Source: an uncultured Bacteroidales bacterium
GTDB taxonomy: Bacteria; Bacteroidota; Bacteroidia; Bacteroidales; Bacteroidaceae
Direction of reading: 5' to 3'
Length of the DNA: 58,044 nt
NCBI GenBank assembly: GCA_902784475.1
Contig: CACZUX010000021.1
Location: forward strand, 1 to 58,044
Part shown: positions 18,466-27,001 of the stretch, one piece after another
Layout: each line of letters starts with the position of its first letter
Numbering within the stretch: the stretch's first letter is position 1
Program-made: the position numbers and the translations under genes
Notes under the pieces: generated by a model
Told to the model about the DNA's origin: nothing
What the model saw: the letters and a program-made list of their open reading frames with translations, nothing else
Database searches by the model: none

Positions 18466-19436
18466 CGTATTTTGATTTTAGTTAAAGACAAAGCCGCCAG
18501 AGCATAGAGCCCCAGGAGCACCACCAACAGCGTTTGCAACGTGTGGACAAAAAGGGCAAAAACGGCGCCGTCATCGGCCGAAACGCCGTAGAGCATCAGC
18601 ACCGTCTTGACGGCGAAATGCCAGGGACCCGCACCGTTGGGCGTAGGCACCAGCACCGCAAAGCACCCCACCACGAAAGCCACTAAAGCACAGTCGCTGC
18701 CCAAAGAGGCGGTGAAGTCGAAACATTGGAACGCCACCCAAAAATGCAGGTAGTAACTCAGCCATATGGCCACACTGTAGAGCACGAAGAGCGAGGGACT
18801 CTTGACTCTCTTCACGCAGACCAGCCCGTCGCGGAAACCTCTCAGCCGCGCCTTCACGCTGCTGAAGAGCTGCACCCGCCACACGAGCCACAACGCCGTA
18901 CAGAGGATAAGCACGCCGCTTAAAGCCGTCACCCACCAGCCTGCCGGCGTGAAGCGGCTCAGCACGCTGCCCAGACTCAGCCCCGTGCGCTGCATGAAGC
19001 GGACAAAGACAGGAATCTGCCACAGCACGGCGCTCAGCGTCAGAAGGAGTATCATCAGCATGTCGATGATGCGCTCCGACACCACGCTGCCGACCAGACG
19101 GGAGAAATCGGCGCCGTCGTAGCGCCTCACCACCCCGCATCGCAGCACTTCACCGCTGCGGGGCACCACCAGCGAACTGGCATACGAGAGGAAGATGCTG
19201 TTCAGGATGACGGACAGGCGCCCCTCCTTCAGCACCAGTTTCCAACGCAGGGCCCGGAACATCTGGGCCGTCACACCGAAAGGCATGGACAGGAGTATCC
19301 ATACCCAACAACGGCGACTCGAAAGTGACAGCATCACCACAGACCAGTCGATGCCTCGATACATCCACCAAAGAATTGCTGCCGCCAAAACAAGCGGCAA
19401 CCCGATTTTTACGACTGCTCCGGAGTGTTTTTTCAC
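18462..19436 (-). CDS. Lysylphosphatidylglycerol synthase TM-region (flippase-like) protein
   Basis: 324 residues from a GTG at 19436. The frame extends upstream to 19502 but those codons overlap the ksgA start and the shared promoter region. The GTG gives VKKHSGAVVK followed by a normal first membrane helix. About eight hydrophobic segments and the motifs RALRW, SYASSLVVPRSGEVLR and APTPNGAGPWH-like (LVPTPNGAGPWHFA) place it in the LPG_synthase_TM/UPF0104 family. Such proteins are integral inner-membrane proteins of largely unknown substrate. It is the first gene of the leftward eight-gene cluster. Confidence 0.75.
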   Translation of the reverse strand: MKKHSGAVVKIGLPLVLAAAILWWMYRGIDWSVVMLSLSSRRCWVWILLSMPFGVTAQMFRALRWKLVLKEGRLSVILNSIFLSYASSLVVPRSGEVLRCGVVRRYDGADFSRLVGSVVSERIIDMLMILLLTLSAVLWQIPVFVRFMQRTGLSLGSVLSRFTPAGWWVTALSGVLILCTALWLVWRVQLFSSVKARLRGFRDGLVCVKRVKSPSLFVLYSVAIWLSYYLHFWVAFQCFDFTASLGSDCALVAFVVGCFAVLVPTPNGAGPWHFAVKTVLMLYGVSADDGAVFALFVHTLQTLLVVLLGLYALAALSLTKIKIR

Positions 19437-19446
19437 TAAAAATTCA

Positions 19447-19465
19447 TATCTTTGCAACAAAATTA
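19447..19465. promoter_or_regulatory. Back-to-back promoters for ksgA and the leftward cluster
   Basis: TATCTTTG on the plus strand (19447-19454) is set for ksgA (ATG 19484). TAATTTTG on the minus strand (plus CAAAATTA 19458-19465) is set for the GTG at 19436. The two -7 elements lie three bases apart, so the polymerases should compete for the site. Neither has a perfect -33 element at 20 bp. Confidence 0.45.
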
Positions 19466-19483
19466 CAAAAAAAACACAACACG

Positions 19484-20133
19484 ATGCATCAAGTTCGGCC
19501 AAAAAAGTTCCTTGGGCAACATTTTTTAACGGACCTCAGTGTGGCACAGCGCATTGCCGACACCGTTGACCTCTGTATCTGCGCAAGACCTTCCCCGCCC
19601 TGGAAGATGACATCATTGAGGACGACTTCCTCAAGATGCACCTCGATCACACCTTTGGATCGCAGTTTGTGCTGACGGGCAACTACCCCTACAACATTTC
19701 CTCCCAGATTTTCTTCAAGATGCTGGAGTTCAAGGACTATATCCCCTGCTGCACCGGCATGATACAGAAGGAAATGGCCGAGCGCCTGGCTGCCCGCCCG
19801 GGCACCAAAGCCTATGGCATCATCACCGTGCTGCTCGGTCTGTGGTATGATGTGGAGTATCTCTTCACGGTGCCGCCCACGGTGTTCAATCCGCCCCCAA
19901 AAGTACAGTCGGCCGTCATCTGCATGCGCCGCAACGGCGTCAACGAAATCGGATGCAACGAGCGTCTGCTCACCCGCCTGGTGAAACAGGCTTTCCAGCA
20001 GCGCCGCAAGATGTTGCGCGTCTCGCTGCGCGGCATCCTGCCCGAAAACCATCCTTTTTCCACGCAAAGACCCGAGCAACTCAGCATCGAGGAGTTTATT
20101 CAACTGACAAATGACGTAGAAAAACAAGTTTAG
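19484..20133 (+). pseudogene. ksgA: 16S rRNA adenine dimethyltransferase KsgA, disrupted by an internal deletion
   Basis: The first 29 codons are normal KsgA (RPKKFLGQHFLTDL) up to RIADTVD at 19570. The reading frame then changes: from 19576 the frame-1 sequence resumes with YLRKTFPALEDD and continues normally through GNYPYNISSQ, NPPPKV and RPEQLS to the stop at 20133. Compared with family sequences I remember, about 40 residues (roughly 120 bp, not a multiple of three) are missing at about 19571-19575, including the SAM-binding E-x-G-P-G-x-G motif. As given, no functional dimethyltransferase can be made. Either a real inactivation or an assembly error; ksgA is dispensable in many bacteria. 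Confidence 0.85.
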
Positions 20134-20146
20134 AGGAAAAAAAATC

Positions 20147-20187
20147 AAGACTTAAGTCTTAAACTTAAAACTTTTTTTCTACATTTG
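20147..20187 (+). promoter_or_regulatory. Palindrome and -7 element before the Na/Pi transporter gene
   Basis: AAGACTTAAGTCTT (20147-20160) is a perfect 14-bp palindrome. It lies 19 bp before TACATTTG (20180-20187), a TAnnTTTG -7 element, so it occupies the -33 region of the transporter promoter. This is the position of an operator. Which regulator might bind is unknown. Confidence 0.4.
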
Positions 20188-20236
20188 CGCGTAAAAGCAA
20201 CATTTCTACCATAATTACCAACCAGAAGTCTCAACT

Positions 20237-21940
20237 ATGGAATTCTTTGTTTTGATTGGCTGTGTGGCCCTGCTCATGTACGGCATGAAGGTGATGAGTG
20301 AAGGCCTCCAGAAGATGGCGGGCGCCAAATTGCGCAAGGTGCTGGCCACAATGACGACCAACCGCTTCACCAGTCTTCTGACCGGTGCGTTTATCACCGC
20401 CAGCGTGCAGTCTTCCACAGCCACCACGGTTATGACCGTGTCGTTTGTCTCGGCCGGACTGCTGACGCTCTCCCAAGCCATCAGCGTCATCATGGGCGCC
20501 AACATCGGCACGACACTTACGGCATGGATTATGGTGCTGGGCGGTGCGTTTGACATGCGCAGTGTCGTCTATACCGCCATCGTCATCTCCATCATCCTGA
20601 TCTACTCCAAGCGCAACATCAACCTGGGTGAATTCATCATGGGTCTGGCCCTGATGCTCCTGGGCCTCACCACACTTAAGGGCAACGCCGTCGAGATGCA
20701 TCTCGACCAGAATCCCGTCATTCAGAACTTCTTTGCCTCCATCTCCGGCTGGGGCTATGGCAGTTATCTGCTCTTCCTCTTCATCGGCGGCATGCTGACC
20801 TGTGCGGTGCAGTCGTCCGCCGCCATCATGGCCATCACGATGACGCTCTGCTCCACCGGCGTGCTTGACATCTACATGGGTATCGCTTTGGTGATGGGTG
20901 AGAACATCGGCACCACCATCACGTCCAACATCGTGGCCCTCTCTGCTTCCACACAGGCACGCCGCGCGGCCATGGCCCATCTCATCTTCAACCTCTTCGG
21001 CGTGTGCTGGATACTGTGCATTTTCCCTTACTTTGTCGATTTCGTCTGCGAGTTGGTCGGCTGCAATCCGCATGAGGAGATTGCCGACAAGAACATTCTC
21101 AACGCCGTCCTGGCCGCCTTCCACACCGCCTTCAACGTCTGCAACGTGCTCATCCTGATTTGGTTTGTGCCTTTTCTGGAAAAAGCCGTATGCTTCATCA
21201 TCCCCAACAAGCAGGGCGCCGATGAAGAAGAGAGCCGCCTGCTCTACATCTCCGGCGGTTTGCTCTCTACGGCCGAGCTCTCCATTTTCGAAGCCAAGAA
21301 GGAACTCAACGTCTTCATCGCCCGCTGTGTACGCATGTACGGCTTTGCGGAAGAACTGCTCCACACCGATAAGGGTGAGGACTTCAACAAACTCTTCTCA
21401 CGCATCGAGAAATACGAGAACATCACCGACAACATGGAGATTGAAATCTGCGACTACCTCACAAAGGTGTCCGAGGGACGCCTTTCGGCAGAGTCCAAGG
21501 TGGAGATTCAGCGCATGATGCGCATGTGTGGTGAATTGGAGAGCATCGGCGACTCCATCTACCACGCCGCCCGCACCATCTCCCGCAAGCGCCAGTACGG
21601 CAAGGAGGACTTCACCGAGAAGCAGTATCAGCACATCCACTCCATGATGCAACTCACCCGCGAGGCCATGGAACTGATGCAGTCCACCATCGAGCAGGGC
21701 GACCACCGCTACGTGGATCTCAACCGCAACTACAACCTGGAGCACGAGATCAACAACTACCGCAACCAGCTCCGGAATCAGAACATCACCGACATCAACA
21801 ACAAGCTCTACGACTATCAGACCGGCGTCTTCTATATGGATCTCATCGCCGAGTGCGAGAAGGTGGGCGACTACGTTATCAACGTCATCGACGCTTCCGG
21901 CCTGAAAGAGAAATATCCGACTAAAGTGGTGAAAGGTTAA
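20237..21940 (+). CDS. Na/Pi cotransporter family protein with PhoU-like C-terminus
   Basis: 567 residues. The N-terminal half holds the two inverted Na/Pi-cotransporter repeats, each with the Q-S-S signature: VQSSTATTVM at about 56-65 and VQSSAAIMAI in the second repeat, together with MGANIGTT and MGENIGTT. The C-terminal about 200 residues are helical and PhoU-like (MCGELESIGDSIYHAA). The protein probably imports phosphate with sodium at the inner membrane and may be phosphate-regulated. It is followed after 11 bp by corA and may head the transcript running to the rhamnose genes. A palindrome overlaps its promoter. Confidence 0.87.
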   Translation: MEFFVLIGCVALLMYGMKVMSEGLQKMAGAKLRKVLATMTTNRFTSLLTGAFITASVQSSTATTVMTVSFVSAGLLTLSQAISVIMGANIGTTLTAWIMVLGGAFDMRSVVYTAIVISIILIYSKRNINLGEFIMGLALMLLGLTTLKGNAVEMHLDQNPVIQNFFASISGWGYGSYLLFLFIGGMLTCAVQSSAAIMAITMTLCSTGVLDIYMGIALVMGENIGTTITSNIVALSASTQARRAAMAHLIFNLFGVCWILCIFPYFVDFVCELVGCNPHEEIADKNILNAVLAAFHTAFNVCNVLILIWFVPFLEKAVCFIIPNKQGADEEESRLLYISGGLLSTAELSIFEAKKELNVFIARCVRMYGFAEELLHTDKGEDFNKLFSRIEKYENITDNMEIEICDYLTKVSEGRLSAESKVEIQRMMRMCGELESIGDSIYHAARTISRKRQYGKEDFTEKQYQHIHSMMQLTREAMELMQSTIEQGDHRYVDLNRNYNLEHEINNYRNQLRNQNITDINNKLYDYQTGVFYMDLIAECEKVGDYVINVIDASGLKEKYPTKVVKG

Positions 21941-21951
21941 GGAGAGAGATT

Positions 21952-22878
21952 ATGAGAACGTTTTGGAACATCAAGGGCGGCCTCCATTCGATGGAGGAGT
22001 GGCAGAGCGGATGCTGGATTCAGATCACCTGCCCGACGGACGAAGAGGCCGACTACCTGGAGAAGACCCTCGGCATGCCCGACTATTTTCTCGGTGACAT
22101 CGCCGATACCGATGAGAGAGCCCGCTACGAGTACGACGACGGCTGGCAACTCATCATCATGCGCATCCCCTACGTCAAGGAAGTGCGGTCGCGCACGCCT
22201 TACACCACCATCCCTCTGGGCATCATCATGAAGGACGACATCCTCATCACCGTATGCCACTTCGAGACCAACATGATGATCGACTTCGTCACCTTCCACC
22301 AGAAGCGCGGCACGGGCTTCACCGACGCCGTGGACTTTGTCTTCCGCGTGTTCCTTTCCTCTGCCGTGTGGTATCTGAAGCGCCTCAAGCAGATCAACCT
22401 GCTCATCGACAAGAGCAAGCGCAACCTTGACCACCACATTGACAACGCCGACCTCATCTCGCTCTCGCGACTGCAGGACTCTCTGACCTATTTCATCACC
22501 TCCATCCGCGGCAACGAAAACCTGCTCTCGAAGCTGAAGTTCAAGCTGCCCGTGGACGATCTCGACGCTGACCTCATCGAAGACGTCAACATTGAGATGA
22601 CCCAGGCCCGCGAATCGGCCGGCATCTACACCAACATTCTGGAATCTACGATGGACACCTACGCCAACATCATCAACAACAACATGAACGGTGTGATGCG
22701 CGTCTTGACCTCCATCTCGATTATCCTCATGTTCCCCACCCTCATCTCCTCGCTCTTCGGCATGAACCTTGTCAATGGCATGGAGTCGGAAACATGGGGC
22801 TTCCCCGTGGCCCTGATACTCTCTGTGGTCACCACCGCCGTCTTCTGGTGGTACTTTCATCGCAAACAATGGATCTAA
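21952..22878 (+). CDS. corA: CorA family divalent-cation (magnesium) transporter
   Basis: 308 residues. A large cytoplasmic N-terminal domain is followed by two C-terminal membrane helices. The pore-mouth signature GMN is at 270-272 (LFGMNLVNG), which defines the CorA family. The last residues RKQWI form the short basic tail. It likely imports Mg2+, though the family also carries Co2+ or Zn2+. Its stop lies 3 bp before the chosen start of the DUF349 gene, and an alternative ATG of that gene (22869) overlaps it. Confidence 0.88.
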   Translation: MRTFWNIKGGLHSMEEWQSGCWIQITCPTDEEADYLEKTLGMPDYFLGDIADTDERARYEYDDGWQLIIMRIPYVKEVRSRTPYTTIPLGIIMKDDILITVCHFETNMMIDFVTFHQKRGTGFTDAVDFVFRVFLSSAVWYLKRLKQINLLIDKSKRNLDHHIDNADLISLSRLQDSLTYFITSIRGNENLLSKLKFKLPVDDLDADLIEDVNIEMTQARESAGIYTNILESTMDTYANIINNNMNGVMRVLTSISIILMFPTLISSLFGMNLVNGMESETWGFPVALILSVVTTAVFWWYFHRKQWI

Positions 22879-22880
22879 AT

Positions 22881-24332
22881 ATGGAAACAGAAAACACTCC
22901 GCTCTATTCCTCCAAGGAGGAAGTAGTGGCTCGTGTGCAGGCACTGGCTGCCGGCACCACTTCCGGCGACAAGCAGGAGATTGACCTCCTGAAGTCGCTC
23001 TACTACAAATTTCACAACCAGGAAGTCATTGCGGCCCGTCAGGCCTTCATCGACGGCGGCGGCGAGGCCGATGCCTTCATCCCAGACGTTGACACGCTCG
23101 AACCGCAGTTCAGAGAAGCCATACAAACCCTCCGCCAGCGCCGCGCCGAAGAGATGCAGCGCCTGGAGCAAGAGCGCGTGAAGAATCTCGACCGCAAGCT
23201 CGACATCCTGGAGCGCATCAAGGAGATGGCCCTCACGCCCGAAGACGCCGCCAAGAACTTCTCCGAGTTCAAGCAGCTGCAAGCCTCCTTCAAGGAGGGC
23301 GGTCCCGTGCCTCCCGAGCGCGCCACCGAGATATGGAAGAACTACCAGCTCTACTGCGAGCAGTTCTACGACCTGCTGAAGATGGGTCACGAGATGCGTG
23401 AACTCAGCGCCTTCGACACCCTGCAGCATCTGCATCAGGAGTGGAAGGAGATCGGTCCTGTGGAGAAAGAGCTGCGCGAAGACCTCTGGAACCGCTTCAA
23501 GGCGGCTTCCACCGTCGTCAACAAACGCCATCAGGCTTACTATGACGCCATCAAGGCCGAAGAGGAGGAGAATCTTCATAAGAAGGAAGCCCTCTGCGAG
23601 AAGGTGGAGGCCGTCGACACCGCTCCGCTCAACACCTTCGCCGATTGGGACGCCATCGCCAAAGACATACAGGCGATGCAGTTGGAATGGAAAAGCATCG
23701 GTCGTGCACCGCAAAAGGACAACCAGGCCGTCTACGAGCGCTTCCGCAGCGCCTGCGACAAATTCTTCACCGCCAAGCAGGCCTACTTCAAGGCAGTGAA
23801 GGCCAACATCAACGAAGCGCTTGAGAAGCGTCGCGCCCTCGTGGAGAAGGCCGAAGCCCTCAAGGACAGCCGGGAATGGAAGGAAACAGCCGAGGCTCTC
23901 ATCCAGCTGCAGAAGGAATGGAAGGAACTCGCCGCCACGCCGCGCAAGCAGAGCGAACAGTTGTGGCAGCGCTTCAAGGCTGCCTGCGATGCCTTCTTCG
24001 AGGCCCGCAAGGCCAACTGGGAGGAGACGCGCCAGCAGCGTGAAGCCGACCGCGAAGCCCTCCGCGCACGCGCTAAAGTATTCAAGGAGAAAGCCGAGGC
24101 CCGCACTCAGAAGCACGCCGAACATATTCAGGAACTTATCGACGGCGACCGCCAGAAACTCAAGCGTGCCTACGACGCCATCAAGGCCGAACTGCAGAGC
24201 TACGAGAACAACATCGGTTTCCTCACCGCCGCCTCCAAGAAGGGCAACAGCCTCATCGACCAGACGCAGAAGAAGATTGAGTCGCTCAAGAAGGATCTCG
24301 AGCAAATCGCCCAGAAACTCAAAGAGTCATGA
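22881..24332 (+). CDS. DUF349 repeat protein
   Basis: 483 residues, almost wholly charged and helical, predicted coiled coil. At least four DUF349 units are visible, each with a W-K-x-[IL]-G/A core followed by an F-R/K-x-A-x-[DN] helix: around TEIWKNYQ, HQEWKEIGPV, QLEWKSIGRA and QKEWKELAAT. The start METENTPLYSS (22881) is preferred; an in-frame ATG at 22869 would overlap corA. DUF349 proteins are cytoplasmic and poorly characterised. The stop overlaps the rhaB ATG (ATGA, 24329-24332), so rhaB translation is probably coupled to this gene. Confidence 0.78.
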   Translation: METENTPLYSSKEEVVARVQALAAGTTSGDKQEIDLLKSLYYKFHNQEVIAARQAFIDGGGEADAFIPDVDTLEPQFREAIQTLRQRRAEEMQRLEQERVKNLDRKLDILERIKEMALTPEDAAKNFSEFKQLQASFKEGGPVPPERATEIWKNYQLYCEQFYDLLKMGHEMRELSAFDTLQHLHQEWKEIGPVEKELREDLWNRFKAASTVVNKRHQAYYDAIKAEEEENLHKKEALCEKVEAVDTAPLNTFADWDAIAKDIQAMQLEWKSIGRAPQKDNQAVYERFRSACDKFFTAKQAYFKAVKANINEALEKRRALVEKAEALKDSREWKETAEALIQLQKEWKELAATPRKQSEQLWQRFKAACDAFFEARKANWEETRQQREADREALRARAKVFKEKAEARTQKHAEHIQELIDGDRQKLKRAYDAIKAELQSYENNIGFLTAASKKGNSLIDQTQKKIESLKKDLEQIAQKLKES

Positions 24333-25738
24333 AACACTTTCTTGCCGTCGACCTCGGCGCCACCAGCGGACGCACGATTCTCTCGTCCGTGGAGGCCGGT
24401 AAGGTCGTCATGCGCGAATACACCCGTTTCCGCAATCCGCAGATTCCCTTCGCCGGCCACCTCTATTGGGACCTCCCCCAGCTCTTCAACGAGATACTCG
24501 AGGCCCTGAGAAAGCTCGCCGCAGAGGGTGTCACCGTTGAGAGCATCGGCATTGACACCTGGGGCTGCGACTTCGCCTTCTTCCGCCCCGACGGCCAGCT
24601 CGCCGCACTCCCCTACTGCTACCGCGACACCCACACCGACGGCGCTATGGAGCGCTACTTCGCCGAGCGTCTGCCGCGCGAGGAGGTCTATCGCAAGACG
24701 GGCATCCAGTTTATGCCCTTCAACTCCCTTTTCCAGTTCTACGTCATCGGCCGCGACGGCGGCTTCTCTGCCGACGGGCTCTCCGTGGCGTTCATTCCCG
24801 ACGCACTGGCTTACATGCTCACGGGCCGCATGGTGTGCGAATACACCGTGGCCTCCACTTCCCAACTGCTCAATCCCGTCACGGGCGACCTCGATGAGGA
24901 ACTGCTCGCGAGCGTCGGATTGAAGCGGAGCCAGTTCGGTCCGTTGGTACAGCCGGGCGAACGCATCGGCCGGCTCACGCCGCAACTGGCCGAATATACC
25001 GGACTGGGGGCTATACCCGTTGTGGCCGTTGCGGGCCACGACACCGCTTCCGCCGTGATTGCCGTTCCGGCCGAGGACGACAATTTTGCCTACCTCTCCT
25101 GCGGCACCTGGAGCCTTTTGGGCATCGAGAGCCCCTGCCCCATCATCACTGCGGAGAGTGCCAAGGCCAACTTCACCAACGAGGGCGGCATCGACGGCAC
25201 CACCCGCTTCCTCAAGAACATCACCGGGCTGTGGATCTACGAGAACTGCCGCCGCGAGTGGGGCGAGAGCGTGCCTCAGAACGTCAACGACCTCAACGCC
25301 CTCTGCCTGGAGAGCAGCTTCGCCGGGCTCATCAATCCCGACGACCCCGCCTTCGCCCATCCCGCATCCATGACGGAGGCCATACGCCGCAGTTTCGTCT
25401 CGCGCGGAGAAGCCGCTCCCGAGACGCCGGCCGACTTCGTGCGCTGCATCTTCCGCTCTCTGGCCCGCCGCATCCGTGAGGTGCTCAACCTGCTCACGGG
25501 GCTCTCGCCCCATCCCGTCGAGCGTCTGCACGTCATCGGCGGCGGCAGCCTCAACCGCCACCTCATGCAGTTCATCGCCGAGGAACTCGGAATGCCCGTC
25601 ATCACCGGCCCCGCCGAAGGCACCGCCCTGGGCAACACACTGGTGCAACTGCGCGCCTCGGAGCGCGAGGGCCTCTCTCTGGCCGAACTGCGCCGCATCG
25701 TCCGCAATTCCATTAACACAAACATCTATAGACCATGA
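24329..25738 (+). CDS. rhaB: Rhamnulokinase
   Basis: 469 residues. It phosphorylates L-rhamnulose at C1 with ATP. The N-terminal VDLGATSGRTIL phosphate-1 motif of FGGY kinases, IGIDTWGCDFAFF, YCYRDTHTDG and AGHDTASAV in the centre, and GGGSLNRHLMQ near the C-terminus identify RhaB rather than other sugar kinases. Both ends overlap neighbours by 4 bp (ATGA with the DUF349 gene and with rhaA). The pathway is completed by rhaA, rhaD and rhaM downstream. No RhaR/RhaS-type regulator is in the window. Confidence 0.94.
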   Translation: MKHFLAVDLGATSGRTILSSVEAGKVVMREYTRFRNPQIPFAGHLYWDLPQLFNEILEALRKLAAEGVTVESIGIDTWGCDFAFFRPDGQLAALPYCYRDTHTDGAMERYFAERLPREEVYRKTGIQFMPFNSLFQFYVIGRDGGFSADGLSVAFIPDALAYMLTGRMVCEYTVASTSQLLNPVTGDLDEELLASVGLKRSQFGPLVQPGERIGRLTPQLAEYTGLGAIPVVAVAGHDTASAVIAVPAEDDNFAYLSCGTWSLLGIESPCPIITAESAKANFTNEGGIDGTTRFLKNITGLWIYENCRREWGESVPQNVNDLNALCLESSFAGLINPDDPAFAHPASMTEAIRRSFVSRGEAAPETPADFVRCIFRSLARRIREVLNLLTGLSPHPVERLHVIGGGSLNRHLMQFIAEELGMPVITGPAEGTALGNTLVQLRASEREGLSLAELRRIVRNSINTNIYRP

Positions 25739-26988
25739 CATCAGAACTTATCTCCAAAGCCTACGCCATAGCCAAAGAGCGCTATGCCGAGATCGGTGTG
25801 GACACCGAGGCCGCATTGGCTCTTCTTCAGGACTTCCACCTCTCCATGCACTGCTGGCAGGCCGACGACGTACACGGCTTCGAGGTGCTGGCCGGAGACA
25901 TGAGCGGCGGCATCCAGTCCACGGGCAACTTCCCCGGCGCCGCCCGCAACATTGACGAACTGCGTGCCGACGTGCTTAAGGCCAAGAGCCTCATCCCCGG
26001 CAGCCACCGCCTCAATCTGCACGAGATATACGGCGATTTCAAGGGCAAGGCTGTGGATCGCGACGAAGTCACCGTGGAGTATTTCCAGTCGTGGATCGAT
26101 TGGGGCAAAGAGACGGGCACGCTGCTCGACTTCAACTCCTCTTCCTTCTCCCATCCCAAGAGCGGCTCGCTCACGCTGGCCAATCCCGACGAGGGCATCC
26201 GCAAGTTCTGGATTGAACACACCAAGCGCTGCCGCGACATCGCCAACGCCATGGGTGAGGCTCAGGGCGACCCCTGCATCATGAACCTCTGGGTGCACGA
26301 CGGCTGCAAGGACGTCTCCGTCAACCACGCGCTCTACCGCCGTCTGCTCAAGCAGTCGCTCGACGAGATCTTTGCCAAGAAGCAGCCCATGATGAAAGAC
26401 TGCATCGAGGGCAAGGTGTTCGGCATCGGCCTGGAGAGCTTCACCGTCGGCAGCCACGACTTCTATACGGCCTACGCCGCCCAGAACGACAAGATTCTCA
26501 CCATCGACACGGGCCACTATCATCCCACCGAGATGCCCGGCGACAAGGTTTCGGCCGTGCTGCCCTTCATCAAGGAACTCATGCTGCACGTCTCGCGCCC
26601 CGTCCGCTGGGACTCCGACCACGTGACCATCATGGACGACCCCACGCAGGATCTCTTCTTCGAGATTGTGCGCGCCGATGCCCTCAACCGCGTGCACTAC
26701 GGCCTCGACTTCTTCGACGGCAGCATCAACCGCATCGGCGCCTATGTCATCGGTTCGCGTGCGGCACAGAAGTGCATGCTGCGCGCCCTTCTGGAGCCCC
26801 GCGAGCGTATCTCCGCTCTTGAGCTCAAGGGCGAGGGCTACAAGGTGCTCGGCCTCATCGAGGAGCAGAAGGCCATGCCCTGGCAGGCGGTTTACGACGA
26901 GTTCTGCCAGCGCAACAACGTGCCTGTGGGCGAAGCCTACATGAAGGAAATCGACCGCTACGCCGCCGAGGTGACGGACAAGCGATAA
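25735..26988 (+). CDS. rhaA: L-rhamnose isomerase
   Basis: 417 residues, normal RhaA length. It interconverts L-rhamnose and L-rhamnulose using Mn2+ or similar in a TIM barrel. Diagnostic stretches are MHCWQADDVHGFE near residue 40, GGIQSTGNFPGAARN, LNLHEIYGD, NLWVHDGCKD, GLESFTVGSHDFY, DTGHYHPTEMPGDK with metal-binding Asp and His, and HVSRPVRWDSDHV. The start is coupled to the rhaB stop (ATGA). The sugar porter gene follows after 13 bp. Confidence 0.95.
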   Translation: MTSELISKAYAIAKERYAEIGVDTEAALALLQDFHLSMHCWQADDVHGFEVLAGDMSGGIQSTGNFPGAARNIDELRADVLKAKSLIPGSHRLNLHEIYGDFKGKAVDRDEVTVEYFQSWIDWGKETGTLLDFNSSSFSHPKSGSLTLANPDEGIRKFWIEHTKRCRDIANAMGEAQGDPCIMNLWVHDGCKDVSVNHALYRRLLKQSLDEIFAKKQPMMKDCIEGKVFGIGLESFTVGSHDFYTAYAAQNDKILTIDTGHYHPTEMPGDKVSAVLPFIKELMLHVSRPVRWDSDHVTIMDDPTQDLFFEIVRADALNRVHYGLDFFDGSINRIGAYVIGSRAAQKCMLRALLEPRERISALELKGEGYKVLGLIEEQKAMPWQAVYDEFCQRNNVPVGEAYMKEIDRYAAEVTDKR

Positions 26989-27001
26989 GCCCCCGAGCCT
27001 T

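Noticed and set aside
19571-19575. Programmed frameshift or intron as explanation of ksgA
   Set aside because: Conserved residues are missing at the junction, not merely shifted, and no slippery sequence or inserted element is present.
24200-25741. A 513-codon antisense frame over rhaB
   Set aside because: Shadow of the clearly identified rhamnulokinase.
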